Assembly: GCA_960531495.1 (NCBI GenBank)
Contig: OY482852.1
Span: 26,704,621-26,768,620, forward strand
Direction of reading: 5' to 3'
Length of the DNA stretch: 64,000 bases
DNA from: Zeus faber
Lineage: Eukaryota > Chordata > Actinopteri > Zeiformes > Zeidae
The notes below the pieces were generated by a model that did not search any database, was not told the DNA's origin, and saw nothing but the letters and a program-made list of their open reading frames with translations. The position numbers and the translations under genes were made by a program. Shown here piece by piece: positions 37,773 through 61,231 of the stretch. Positions within the stretch are counted from its first letter, which is position 1; every line of letters starts with the position of its first letter.

Positions 37773-39420
37773 GTACGGTGCCTCCGGGTACGGGAGGTGA
37801 GCATGCTATGGTGCAGTCGCTCCCAGGCCTGCTGCGCACCGGCAGTGATCAGTGAGTTTTGCTTCGCCTATCTCTCCAAGTGCCAAAACTCATATTCAGT
37901 GCATACACCACTCAGTAGGCCTAGGGCTTGCGGAATGGGCAGGGTGCGAGCTATGTGGGTGGGGATGTGGCGGGCAGCTGCCATCTTGCCTGTCACGCTC
38001 CTGCCCAGTCGTCCTTCTCGTCTGTCCCAAGATTTTAATCCCACTCATATTTGCCTAGAACACATACAATCGCACCCCAATCCTACTCCGGAAAACACTC
38101 TACCAGACCAGGGTCAGCGGGGCAGGAGGGGTGCGAGTGATTCAGGTTTGACTTGCTTGAAGGACTTGCACCACCACACCCACAATTCTAACTGCAATTG
38201 CCAACAGCACACATTGAGCACTGGGGTTTTTTCTGGGGTGGCGGGTCGCTAGTGGGTTGGTGTGGGGGCGTGGTTGGCCGGAGGGCACTCTGCCGGCTGG
38301 GCTGGAGTCCTGGCGGCTTGCGCTGGGTGGCTGAAGGTGTGCTCGACCTGGCGGGCTGCGGAGGGCACCGCCGGACACCTTCCATGGCCCCTGGGAGGCT
38401 GCCTGCTGTTGTGGGTGTGGGTTGGGGTGCGCGGGGCGACTGTCGGCCCTTCCTCCCGCTGCGCGGCTTCTCTGCGGCGGGTGCGCCCTGTGCTGGAGGG
38501 CCCATACATCTGGCGGCCTGCTGGCGTCGGCAGGGGGGGGGCTAACATCCAGGTGGCTACGTGGATGAGCGCTCGAGGCTCACAGCCGGGTCGGGCGTCT
38601 GGTCGGCCGCGGTGAGACGGGCCTTGCCCTTGCGCGGGGCGTGGGTGGGCATGGAGGTCCCGCCGGCTTGCCAGCAGGCTGGTGGTTTGGGCGGGGTGTC
38701 GGTCTGTCAGCGGAGGGCCTGGCTCCGAGCCTGCAGTCCGTGCCTGGCGCCTGTGGCCCGGGTTCTGTGCCTATGGTTTCATTTTGTGCCTGCACTTGGT
38801 GGTGGGTTGTATGGGACTAGGTTATGCTCCTTGGGGCCGGATGTGGGGGTTGCTCCACGGGCTTCCAGCTTATCTGGGAGCCCGGGGGTCTTCTGTAGCT
38901 GCAGGGCAGGGTGCTCAGGGCATTCCTGCAGCCGTGTGGTGTCCATGCAGCCTTGGGCCTTGGGGCCCAGCCGTATACACCAGAACAAATTTAGATACAG
39001 TAAGTCCTGTACACTCACCGGTGGACGCCTCACACACATACTCACACATACATACAGGCAGTCCCATCACACACACACACGCACACAGCACCAACACCTG
39101 CTATGAAAGCACTCCAGCACCTTCTTGGTTGCATTCCCCTCCTCTCCTCCCTAATTTACTGCCATAGCTATGACAGAAAGAGGCCACGTGCTCAATTGCT
39201 GTTCCAGTTTTCCTGGACGTGATAAACTCTGTTTTTCAATACTTGTTGTCGTCCGATGTTTATGTTTTTGTGTAAATGTCGTTTGGTTCTATGTTTAATT
39301 GTCTCACCCGTGGTGAATCTCCCCCTCTTGGAGTACTGATCAGTTGTTTATAGACCCAAACATGATAAATAGTTCTCCAAAGAGGGGGATTAGTGGCGGC
39401 TCTGTATAACAAAAAACTGT
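37773..39420. other. GC-rich repeat-like stretch, possible LINE tail
   Basis: The region 38.2-39.0 kb is strongly GC-rich and non-coding in character despite several open frames. It passes into CA-rich sequence (38990-39090), and an imperfect inverted pair AATCTCCCCCTCTTGGAG / CTCCAAAGAGGGGGATT lies at about 39316 and 39375. It resembles the 3' region of fish L1/Tx1 LINEs as I remember them and may continue the element at 34.5-36.5 kb. That is inference. Confidence 0.3.
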
Positions 39421-40960
39421 GCTCTTGTCATCCCACAGGTTGTTCACAGGCAGAGTTGTTGCAGGAGAAATTAGAATCCCCTCCCAATGTAATGAAGTTC
39501 AGTGCGTTCAGTTTACTATGAGGTTGGTCATAAACATGGAGTTGAATGTACATGTAGGACCGTATTTACAACAGAAACAGAACAGTATATATGTATTTAA
39601 ATAGAATTTATAGCAGAGCCGGTGTATTGGATAATATTGGATTGTACCGCTGTATCGGAGAAACTCTACACTGAGTGTATGTTATTACAGTGTATAATAA
39701 TTTACCACCTTAATCATTAGTCATTGTGGTATTGTGTAAACAGAGAAAAAGGTTGAGCGTCATATTAGTATATAATGGAAACGGTAATATTTTTTATATG
39801 AAATGTAGATAATAGTTGTACTTACTTGTATTCTTGTTGATGTTTTCCAGTTTAACCGGTGTTTGCTGGTTGGCCAATTTGGAGAAGTTGCTACACTGCA
39901 AATGTCCCACTGTACATCCGAGCAACTGAGAAACTGTGCGTTTGAATCTACAACTACATCACATGATCCCTGCTTAATAATTACACATGAATTGCCAGTG
40001 ATTGTTAATAAGCATTCACCGGGGACCTGTGAGTGGCTTCATCAATTGGCATGGCTATATTCCATTATGCAAAGTCATGATTTGACACCAGTACAGCCAG
40101 TCACTGTTTCAGCATACGTTAATGCAAATGTTGTTTTATGGAAGGCATGTTGCCATGGCAATTCTAATATTGCAATATAATCCTATTATATATAGTCCTA
40201 TTATATTGTCTTTTATTCTACCAGGTGTTTTCATGTCCTGATAAAGGCAAATTCCTTCTATCAAAACCTCATCTACTGTAGCTCACTTGCTGTCCAGGTC
40301 AAGACATTTTGGGGTCTCTTGCTTAAATACTGCTGTCAAACTGATATCTGCCCACTGCTTGTTTCTGGACTCTCCAGAAAACCATCAACCCGTGCATCAC
40401 ACTGATGAAATGATCCTCTTAACACCGAGATGTGTGGAGTATCAACAAGTATATTTAAAGGAACTTCATCTGTATTAAATGTTGTCAGAGTTTTGCAGCA
40501 ACTTCTATAGCCGTTTTTCCAGTCGTTCCTTCTGAGTTTTTTGCAGACCTTATGTTAGAGTTTTGTCCGGAGTTTTCAGAGTTTTGTTCAGAAGTTTCAG
40601 AAAGTATTTTTGTGGTTTTTTTTTAAGAGGAGAGGGGCTGACCTCTAAAGCAGCACACTCTGTTCATAGTTTCTTTGCTGCCTTGGAATATGGATTTCTT
40701 TGAGGCATCTAGAATCTTGACTCTATTTGCGAGGATCGGTTATCAAGAATCTACATTCTAGAATGAGAATTTAAAAATTACAAAACACAAAATAAATACA
40801 GGCACATACACAATAAATACATAAAATACACGGCCCACCACCGGTAAATACATGTTCCTTGTATTATGTAATTGCTTTTGGTTATTTATACCAGTAATTA
40901 TAATTCAGGAAGATTGTATACATGGAATGTATGGAATGTCTATAAATTCTGACAGTGATA
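39421..40960. other. Intergenic stretch with no gene seen
   Basis: AT-rich sequence. A 105-codon frame at 39863-40180 shows no family resemblance, and I see no supporting splice or promoter pattern. Confidence 0.3.
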
Positions 40961-40967
40961 TTATTGG

Positions 40968-41638
40968 GTTTTAATTTCGTAGAACTTACTCTGGTGTGTG
41001 TCTACAGAACAATATGAGGGCCACCCAAAAAAATACAAATAAATACCCCCGTGCCTTGAGAATAATCTCGGAATTCCGACTTTATCTCAGAATTCCTAGA
41101 ATAAAGTCGAAATAACCTTTCGAGAACAAAGTCAAAATTTCGAGAATAAGCTCAGTGCCTGGGTCTCCCCGCCCCACCTGGACGGCCTCGGTTCCCTTCC
41201 CTCCGCTGACGCCCGCCTGAACACAGATTTTAACTTATTCATCTTGTCTGTGTGTGCGGCGGATCTGATGAGATCCACACGCCACTGACGTCAGTCTTTC
41301 ATTATCAATAGCAATAGAGGCCCCTCCTCTTCAGGGTGGGACCCCTAATGAAGGCCCTAATGGAGGCCCTAATGAAGGCTAGTCACCTCTCAAATAGGAA
41401 AGCAAGCGCCCGCCTCTGATTCTGCGCGATTTCTCTTTAGTTACATTCATTCATTTTGTTTTATCATACAGACCAGGGGATAATCCACCAGATTATTTAT
41501 TTGTTTATATGATTGGATTTTTATTTTGTAGAACTTGCTCCGGTGTGTGTCTACGGAACAGTATTAGGGCCACCCAAAAAATATAAATAAATACCCCCGT
41601 GCTTTGAGAATAATCTCGGAATTCCTAGAATAAAGTCG
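40968..41638 (+). repeat. Direct repeat pair around a 400-bp GC-richer core
   Basis: Two copies of a 130-140 bp segment occur at about 40968-41109 and 41511-41638. They share GTAGAACTT, GGTGTGTGTCTAC, GGGCCACCCAAAAAA, AAATACCCCCGTGC and TTGAGAATAATCTCGGAATT. The left copy carries extra TTCGAGAATAA / CGACTTTAT motifs. The core between them holds three short CCCTAATGAAGGC-type repeats at about 41346-41380. The identity of the element is unknown. Confidence 0.6.
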
Positions 41639-43440
41639 TGTAGCCAAGTTGAGAGAGAACGGTAAATAAACTTCAAGGATTTTTACATCAAATAGCTTAG
41701 TGGCGTTTATTCACAATCAGTCATGTGGAAAGTGTCAGAAATATGACTGTATAACAGTTGTGAATTATCTTCATTCTTTAGGCTATTTGTTTATTTCGTT
41801 TGGCTCTCCTTAAATTGACCAGTGCAGCCAACACGCTTCCAAACGCGAAACCTTCACTCAGAGGACGAAAACGCGCAACCTTCATTTCAAGTCGAGCTGT
41901 TTCTGTTCCCGGCTGTCGACTAGCAGTCAACAGTCAGCAAGCAAGTGACAACTGCAAATTTATCACAAGTCATGAATAATATAATAATACAACACAATAA
42001 TAATACAATACTACAACATAATAATACAATACTACATACAATGTAGTGCGTTAAGTGTTTGAGACCAGTGCTCCGCGAAACAAAAAGTCATGTTTTATGT
42101 ATGGATTGCCTTCATTGTTAATACGATAACAACCGTCCAGGTGGCTTTATAACAATATAATACATATAGAAATCGCCATTTTTTATGAGAAACTCACAAA
42201 AGCTTACATTCTCAAGGATTTACACTCGATGTTGCCTAGATAGGAGCCTGCATTTGCCCCAGAGGAGAACGGCTATTCAGGTTAATATTTTGGCACCGAG
42301 GCTGATTAGCTCCGCCGCGGTATCCAGGTTCAATTTGCCAAGTTTATAACACACGACATTTCATTAAAAAAAAAAAAATAACCCGCTTCAGAATGAAAGG
42401 AATTACAGTGGATTTTGACGAGAAGCCCGCACCTCTCACCGCACGTCGCGCTCGCCCGCCGCGCCGCCGCCTGGAGGCCTGCGCGCCCCGCTCCGCAGGC
42501 TCCTCCACGTCGGGGCGGCGCAAGTCCGCAAGAGCCGTGATTGGTCCGATTTTTCCCGCGACGCGCTTTCGCTTCGTTTCCGCCAACAGCGGAAGAAAAG
42601 AAAATAGAGCGGTTCGAAAATATGTCCATTGACATGACTATTATATTTCGTTATAGTCCGTGGTGTGAAATACCCGCGGACACTGGACGCGAACCATGTT
42701 ATGGTTTTCATTACGTCCGCGATTAAAAAATAATAATAATTAAAAAATAATTTAAAAAAGAAAGGCCTCGACACCGCCATCTATCGTCTCGGCGGTGTAA
42801 TGCTATATCATTGTATATTTTTCCATGCCCACCTCACTAGGAGTCCTAAAAGGAATTGTTCTCCAAGCAGAAATATTATTTCATATATATATATCTCGAT
42901 AGATAGATCTTGCGTGTTTGTACATTTACATTTGTTTTTTCTTGTTTGTCGTTTCATTTGACATTGATCTGGCAGTGTAAACGAGTGTTTCCTACGCCAA
43001 TAAAGCCCCTTTGAATTGAATTGAGAGAGAGAAAGAACAAGAGAAGGTTTGGGAACCCCTAACCTAGAGTTGATCATATGTTGAAAAGGATGACATATAT
43101 TATATTGACATATTATATATGCATTACTATTTTTTTGCCATATGATGTGGAAAATATTCAGGTAAACTTGCTATTATTAATTAAATAATTACCCTCTAAC
43201 TCTACTAATGCTCCACTATTCCTAGATAGAATATAGAACATTGTTCCGTTGTTTTTCAACCTCAATGTATTTGAACGCGCAAAGCCCGTCCTGGCCATTT
43301 CATTTCGTATAATGCCGATTCTCAAAGCTTTGTCAGCTGTCATACACAGTTGCTTTTTGATACAACTGACAAGATGAGCTTCTGGTCGTTTAATATCATT
43401 ATGTGGGCTCCATGTCCAACACGGTCCATGGAGTTAGAAG
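41639..43440. other. Intergenic stretch upstream of tent4a
   Basis: Mostly AT-rich and unassigned. A CpG-rich patch at about 42420-42600 stands out but has no clear exon; the small overlapping frames there are on both strands and unsupported. The sequence around 42940-43010 (ending CCAATAAAGCCCC) and an AT-rich tract at about 43090-43200 look like old repeats. Confidence 0.3.
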
Positions 43441-43693
43441 CGTAAGAGTCGTCCCACGCCGCAGAGCTGTGCCGCTCAGCTGACCGAATCATCCGGTCCC
43501 TTCCGGTGGAAAGGGGGCGCGTCCAAATGTTTAAATCCCACTGACATGCGCAGAAGCTACTGGCTGCGCCATATTGGTTTACAGGGGAGTGGAGAGGAGG
43601 ACATGAAGCACCTGGAGGATCAGTTGTAAATCAGCAGGTCCGTTCCCGCCGGTGCAAAGTGTTTGGTGGCGCTTCCCTGTGACACCCAGTCCC

Positions 43694-54399
<10,706 letters not shown>

Positions 54400-56196
54400 A
54401 ACAAACAAAAACAACAAAAGGAAAAAGCAGAGTCTCAGCGACGGGGCTCTACTCCCGTTGACTGTCGGAGGCCCGGCGGTCCCCAGGACTTCTGGACTTT
54501 TTAGTCTTAAGAAAAATCCCCCGAGTCACACGCTCAGTGGTTTTTGGCAGTACAAGACCCCCAGACGATTGTTTCTTGCGTCGTTTCGATACTCAGCATT
54601 TTTTTTTTCCCCATCAGTCTGTCTGCGTGCACTCTTACAAAGAATACGCAGAGTGTTGTTTTTGTTTGTTGACCCCTCTTCCCCTACGACGTACACCAGC
54701 AAGGACTCGAGATGCTTTCAAAGCAAACGGTGTGAAATGGAATCTCTGACGCAGGCAACACAAAAACTAAAAACAAACCCCGGGGCGCCCACCCATCTTC
54801 TTTCCCCGTGCCCCGCTTCACAGCGATGGTTAACAGGCCGGACTCTTGCCAAGCTCAACCCCCCGCCAAATGAAATGTTGTGTGCCACAATATGAACACC
54901 CCAAAGAAACCCCAGCTCCGCTCTTTTCCGGATCGGGCCGAAGCTTTCCAGGACACGTGCGTTGGGGTTAAATGGCGTTCCGAACTCCCAAGTCCTCTTT
55001 CTCCGAGCTTTTTGGGGAATGAGGTGTTGAGTTTTTCGGCACCCCCACCACCCCCGAACACGACTGCTAATGGCTCAGACACTTTGACCCGATCGATGCA
55101 CTACCTTCTTACCTATGCAGCGCTAATGCTGACGTGATGTTTTTTGGCGTAACTGCACGACACGGGAAACGTCCTTGAAGTTCTTAAAACTGTGATGACT
55201 TGTTTGAATGTACAGCGTTTTAATTCTTTATTTCTGTATGTAGCTTTGTCGGTTTATTTCTTTTCCATGTTGTCTCGGACTCGTTTTGATGTGACGCGTC
55301 CGTAGGATGCATCCTTCACTCTCACTCTGGTGATTTTGCTTTATGTACTGTAGACGTTGCCACCTTACTTCAGTTTATTGCCTGTTTTTTTTTTTTTTTT
55401 TTGGTGCAATAATGACCTGCTTTTATTTAATTTATTTCACACTTAAGTTTTTATTATGGGCTATACCCCACTTTTAATTTTGTGTTTCCTGAAGCTACCT
55501 TGATCTGTGCAATAGATGGAGGGCCCCGAGAGGGTGCATGTCTGGCCTCCCGACTGAAGGGGGCGCTACGACATAGCAACGTAAGTATTGTGCCAAAAAA
55601 TGCCACATCACACCCTGACGTCGGCCTCTTCTGTCGTGTCTGTTTGCCATCGCACTATGGATCCATTGCCAACTACATGACCCAAGTACTGGTTTTCATT
55701 TTCCACTCCTATTTTTTTTTTTTTTTTTTTTTTTAAGTTTAATTCATACATCCAGCAGTGAAATTGTTATTTTTATTTTTTCCCCCTGACTAGTTGGTGC
55801 TACTTATTACCGGTAAAGTGTCTTAGGTCTTATAGCATACTTGGATTCTATTAAAAATAGTTATTACTGTCTCAAAATGACCAAATCATCACATTTCAGT
55901 ATTATGTCATCAGAAAGTGTCTACACCATTCCACTGTTTGTTTATCCCCCCTCCCTCCCTTTCTTCATCTCACCTCCATTTTTAGTAGCGTACTTGGCTA
56001 CAGAGTCTACACAGCAGTCCACCAGATGCCTGACATCTTTGTAATGGTTCCTAATCTTGAGATGGCCTCATAGATAAACTTGACAGTGAGGTCAGACCCT
56101 TAATTTTTGGGGGCGGGAAGGGTGAATTTTTGCCATGTGCACGAGAGTTTCCTTCTATTACCATTTTTATGTAAGGTTTTCTATTTTTTTAATAAA
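54400..56196 (+). other. tent4a: tent4a 3' UTR
   Basis: About 1.8 kb follows the TAA stop, GC-richer at first and then increasingly T-rich (T tracts near 55387-55402 and 55711-55734). AATAAA at 56191-56196 is the best late polyadenylation signal. The open frames in this stretch lack codon bias. Confidence 0.5.
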
Positions 56197-57440
56197 CATT
56201 TTAAAAACCTTATTTTGCCTACTGAAGTCTATTGGAATTATTTTATTTATTATTTTGATGTGAGACAAGATCTAAAATTGCAATCTGCATTTATCCTCTG
56301 AACTAGTGCTGGGTTGTCTTTATTTATTTAAATGATTTAGGTTCTCACCCCCAAAACTGAGGATTCAAGTGGGAAAAGTTCCCCAGAACTACTGTAATGG
56401 ATTGCTTTGGCCTTTGTAAAACAAGTTCTAGCCTGGTTCACGGTATAATTTGGGGAATTGATTTCAGTAGTTCTAACACTGCTAATACAATAACTGAAAT
56501 TGCAGATTAAATGATGGCAGAAAAAGAATGACAAAAAAGATGACTTTTTCAAGTAACTAAGAATATTAAGGCTTGAATGTGAACCACCCCAGCAGTATTC
56601 ATGAATAAATGTCTAATGTTACAGCAGGTCTATTCGCTTTGTTAGCATCTGCAGACTCTGGTGAGTGCTACAGTACACCATAGAATTAAATTTTTTTTTT
56701 TTTTTTTTGTAACTATATGCATATTCATCAAATTGAATCCAATGTGGCTTTCATTGGAGGCAGAACCTGGGTGCACACACTTGTGTAATGCAGCTTGTTG
56801 TCTGATGGGGACAGTGGCGGACCATTTCTGAACCTGTGTCTTCTCCATCTATTTGCACGGCTCAAGGAGCAAGGGGAGACCTTCAACCATCATCAATCAG
56901 TGGAAGATTTTGGAGTGGGAAACCATTGTCATTTTGTACCCATTTACACATGGCAGCAAATAAAACGTCTTCTTCGAGAACCCTTTCACATTACGATGAA
57001 GGCACGCTGGTTTAGACTTGCCTACATCTACAATTATATTCTGGAGAGTCTTTGAAACCACGTAGTTGGTGATGTGACAAAACTATATTGATAGGCATGC
57101 GTGATATAGCTGGATTCTTTTTTTTTTTTAGTCTGTCAGTGCAGATTTTTATCTTGTTTCTTTGATTTTGTTTTCTAGAGAGACCTAACAAGAGCCAGAA
57201 AACAGACTTTTTGCTGTGTAGAGAAATTAGGGTTTAGATCTTATTTTATTCTAATGCTCTTGGGGAAACAGACAGTGGAAAGAATCATCGGACTTAGTAG
57301 CAGTGATCTTCCACGTTAATAATTATGACTAATGGCCATACCTTTTTACTTTGTATGTCACCCGCTTGTGAATGAGGTTTTTGAACAGGAACGTTTTAAA
57401 TATCTCACCTCAATAAATAAACCAATGCATAAATAATTGT
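56197..57440. other. Intergenic stretch downstream of tent4a
   Basis: Unassigned AT-rich sequence. An 86-codon frame at 56795-57055 shows no family resemblance and is not supported as a gene. Confidence 0.35.
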
Positions 57441-57444
57441 CTAT

Positions 57445-57880
57445 GACATTTATCCTGAAATAAATGAGGCATGATTTTAAAACAGACTTTATTTTCAAAA
57501 TACTTTTTTTTTTAAATTAATTTCAGGTGACTTTTATTTCTATTTATATAATTGTACATTTATTAATTCAAGGGGAATTATTTTTCATAACGCCACTTTT
57601 ATTTATTCCATGGCAGTTTTATTTCATAATGCCACATTTACAAACTGTCAGATTCAGAAACAGGGAACACAGCGCTGCCATTGACACTTTGGATTGGAAA
57701 TGTGGCATTATGACATAAAAGTGGCATGAAATGAATGAAAGTGGCATTATAAAAATAAAAGACTAAAATCAATAAAAACAAAAATATGTACTATATTTAC
57801 TCATTTACTGTATATATTTATATTTACATGTTTTTTATATATTAATTGCCTCATTTATCTATTTCAGGATTTATTCCAGA
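57445..57880. mobile_element. Palindromic (fold-back) MITE-like element
   Basis: Two nested pairs of inverted arms fold on the same axis: outer arms at about 57445-57473 and 57845-57877 (both with CCTGAAATAAATGAGGC or its inverse), and inner arms at about 57585-57639 and 57697-57750 built on ATAATGCCACTTTTATTTCAT or its inverse. The whole element of about 435 bp is therefore a long imperfect palindrome without a coding frame. The family is unknown. Confidence 0.7.
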
Positions 57881-57892
57881 GACATATTTAAT

Positions 57893-60700
57893 CTAGCCAC
57901 TGGGGGTGGCTAATTAGAGATGATACACAAGCCAGTGTATCATCAGTGCTGGTCACAAGCCCGGATGAATAGAGAGGGTTGCGTCAGGAAGGGCCATGCC
58001 AAATCAAACATGCAGACAACAAATCTGATTTCCATAATGGATTGGTCGAGGCCTGGGTTAACAACGACCACTGCTGGTGCCGTTAGCCAACAGGGTGTAA
58101 GTGGAAATAGTGCTACTGTTGGCCGAAGAAGAAGAGGGGGAAGGCGTGTCCGGAGACAGCAGGAGAGGAAGAAGGGTAGGAGAGTAGAGTTGAGAGTAGG
58201 AACTTTGAATATTGGCACTATTAAGGGTAAAGAGAGAGTGCTGGCTGACAAGATGGAGAGAAGGAAGGTAGATGTACTATGTGTACAAGCGGCCAGGTGG
58301 AAGGGGAGTAAGGCCAGGAGTATCGGAGCCGGGTACAAACTGTTCTACCATGAGGAGTGGATGGCAGGAGAAATAAGGTAGGGATAGTCTTGAAGGAAGA
58401 ATATGTCAAGAGCGTTTTGGAGGTGACGAGAGTGTCAGACAGAGTGATGAGCATGAAGCTGGAAATTGATGGGGTGATAATGAATGTGGTCAGTGCGTAT
58501 GTTCCCCAAGTTGGGTGTGAGATGTAAGAGAAAGAAGAATTCTTTAGTGAGTTGGATGTAGTGGTGGAGAATGTCCCCAAGGGAAAGAGAGTAGTCATTG
58601 GAGCAGATCTCAATGGGCATGTTGGCGAAGGGATCAGAGACATAGGTGACGAGAAGGTGATGGATAGGTATGGTGTTAATGAGAGGAATGTGGAAGGACA
58701 GATGGTGCTGGATTTTGCCAAAAGGATGGAATTGGCTGTTGTGAATACGTATTTCAAGAAGAGGGAGAAACACAGGGTGATGTAAAAGAGTGGAGGAAGG
58801 TGTACACAGGTGGACTACATCTTATGCTAGAGGTGAAATCTGAAAGAGATTAGCGACTGCAAAGTGGTGGTCGTGGAGCGTGTTGCGAGGCAAAATCGCA
58901 TGGTGGTCTGTAGGATGACTCTAGAGGCCAAGAAGAGAAAGAGAGTGAAAGAAGAGCCAAAGATAAAATGGTGGAAGTTGAATGTGTTGCATGCAATTTA
59001 TGGAAGAGGTAAGGCAGGCAATAGTTGGGAATGAACGGTTACCAGATGACTGGGAAACAACTGCAGAAGTGGTGAGGGAGACGGCTAAGAAGGTACTTGG
59101 TGTATCATGCGGGAAGAGGCAGGAAGACAAGGACTCTTGGTGGTGGAATGAGGAAGTACAGGAGAGCAGAAGAGGTTGGCAAAGAAGAAATGGGATAGTC
59201 AGAGAGATGAAGAAAGTAGGCAGGAGTACAAGCTGATGCGGTGCAAGGCGAAGAGAGAAGTGGCAAAGGCAACGGAAAAGGCAAACGATTAGTTGTATAA
59301 GAGGTTGGACAGTAAGGAAGGAGAAAAGGACTTGTACCGATTGGCAAGAGAAAGGGACCAAGCTGGGAAGGATGTACTGCAGGTTAGGGTGATGAAGGAT
59401 GATGATGGCAATGTGCTGACTAGTGAGGAGAGTGTGTTGAGAAGGTGGAAGGAGTACTGATGTGGGGATAGTGGATCAAGAAGTTCAGCAAATTAGCAAG
59501 GATGAGGTGAGAACAGCATTAAAGAAGATGAAGAGTGGAAAGGCAGTTGGCCCAGATGACATCCCTCGGGAAGAATGGAAATGTTTAGGTGGGATGGCAG
59601 TGGTGTTCCTAATGAGTCTGTTTAACACCATCCTGGAAAGGGAGAGGATGCGGAGAGTGGAGGAGTGGAGAAGAAGTGTACTGGTACCCATCTTCAAGAA
59701 TTAAGGAGATGTACAAAGGGGATACAGGAGAATAAAGTTGGGTCAGCCACAGCATGAAGCTATGGGAAAGGGTAGTGGAGGCTAGGTTAAGAGGAGAGGT
59801 GGGGATCAGCGAGCAGCAGTATGGTTTGCCAGGAAAGAGTACTACAGATGCAATGTTTGCTTTAAGAATGCTTATGGAAAAGTACAGGGAAGGGCCAGAG
59901 GTAGTTGCCCTGCGTCTTTGTGGATTTAGAGAAAGCATATGATAGGGTGCCAAGAGAGGAAGTGTGGTATTGCATGAGGAAGTCGGGGGGGCAGAGATGT
60001 ACGTAAGAGTGGTACAGGAGGTATGAGTGCAGCCAGAGAGTAATAAGGTGTGCAGTAGGCGTGACGAAGGCATTCAAGGTGGAGGTGGGATTGCATCAAG
60101 GATCAGCTCTGAGCACTTTCTTGTTTGCAGTGGTGATGGACAGGTTAACAGATGAAATCAGGCAGGAGTCTCCCTGGACTATGATGTTCGCGGATGACAT
60201 TGTGATCTTTAACGAGAGTAGGGAGCAGGTTGAGGCAAGCCTGGAGAAGTGGAGGCATGCATTAGAGAGAAGAGGAATGAAAGTCAGCAGGAGTAAGACA
60301 GAATACATGTGCCTGAATGGGAGGGAGAGTGGCGAAAAGCTGAGAATGCAAGGAGTGGAGGTGGAGAAGGCGGATGAGTTCAAATACTTGGGGTCGACCA
60401 TCCAAAGCAGCGGAGAGTGCGGGAAAGAGGTGAAGGAGAGAGAGGTGAAGGTCTACAGGACGGTAGTGAGACCAGCTAGGTTGTACGGTATAGAGGCGGT
60501 GGCACTGACAAAAAGGCAGGTGGCTGAACTGGAGGTGACAGAGTTGAGGATTTAAATTAGGAGTGACAAGGATGGACAGGATTAAGGATGAGTTCATTAG
60601 AGGGACAGCTCAGGTTGGACAGTTTGGTGGAAAAGTGAGAGAGGCGAGATTGAGATGGTTTGAACACGTGTGTAGGAGATGAGAGTTACATTGGGAGAAT
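57893..60700 (+). mobile_element. RTE-clade LINE, near full length but broken
   Basis: The pieces follow the fish RTE protein in order: an endonuclease start (RVGTLNIGTIKGKERVLADK at about 58187, then RRKVDVLCVQAARWKGSKAR), later endonuclease (VVIGADLNGHVGEG at about 58579, then VVNTYFKKREKHRV), and reverse transcriptase (MKSGKAVGPDDIPREEWKC at about 59530, VEVGLHQGSALS at about 60079, MMFADDIVIFNESREQV at about 60181, then GMKVSRSKTEYMCLN). Stops and frameshifts separate the pieces, so it is inactive. The 3' end is lost where the L1-type LINE starts at about 60.72 kb. Confidence 0.88.
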
Positions 60701-61115
60701 AATGCTGGAATGCTGGAAGGATTCACTTATTCCTTGATGATATTGACCGTTCTAAAGTTTTGACGGAGCAGGCTACCGCCTTAGGTGAACCACTTACTCT
60801 TGAAGAACTCAGGAAAGCGCTCTTCTCTATGCCCAACAATAAATCACATGGATCAGATGGCTTCCCAGTGGAATTTTATAAACACTTCTGGCCACTTATC
60901 CCCCATTTTTCATCAGAATGGTTACAGAGGTCAAGTCAACCTCAACCATGCCTCCGCACATGAATACTGCTCTCATTTCGGTTTTGCTCAAACCCAATAA
61001 GGACCCAACCCTCACCTCCAGTTATAGACCCATAAGCCTTATAAATTGTGACCTTAAGATTATAAGTAAAACACTTACCAACAGAATTGAAAAGGTAATT
61101 CCATTTATTCCATTT

Positions 61116-61231
61116 ACGCATATTGCTGGATGAGGGTCTGCCTTTGACAAAACCTGTTTGGTCTGGGTGACCAAACAGGACCAGACCAAACAGGTTTTGT
61201 CAAAGGCAGACCCTCATCCAGCAATATGCGT
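61116..61231. repeat. Perfect 51-bp inverted duplication inside the LINE
   Basis: Arms at 61116-61166 and 61181-61231 are exact reverse complements over all 51 positions, separated by 14 bases. The right arm is the native LINE sequence (it encodes DQTGFVKGRPSSSNMR in frame), so the left arm is the added inverted copy. Confidence 0.97.

Noticed and set aside
38249-39106. Several long overlapping open frames on both strands
   Set aside because: They reflect the high GC content of a repeat-like stretch. No frame shows family resemblance or codon structure.
56795-57055. 86-codon open frame downstream of tent4a
   Set aside because: No similarity, splice pattern or codon bias that I can support.
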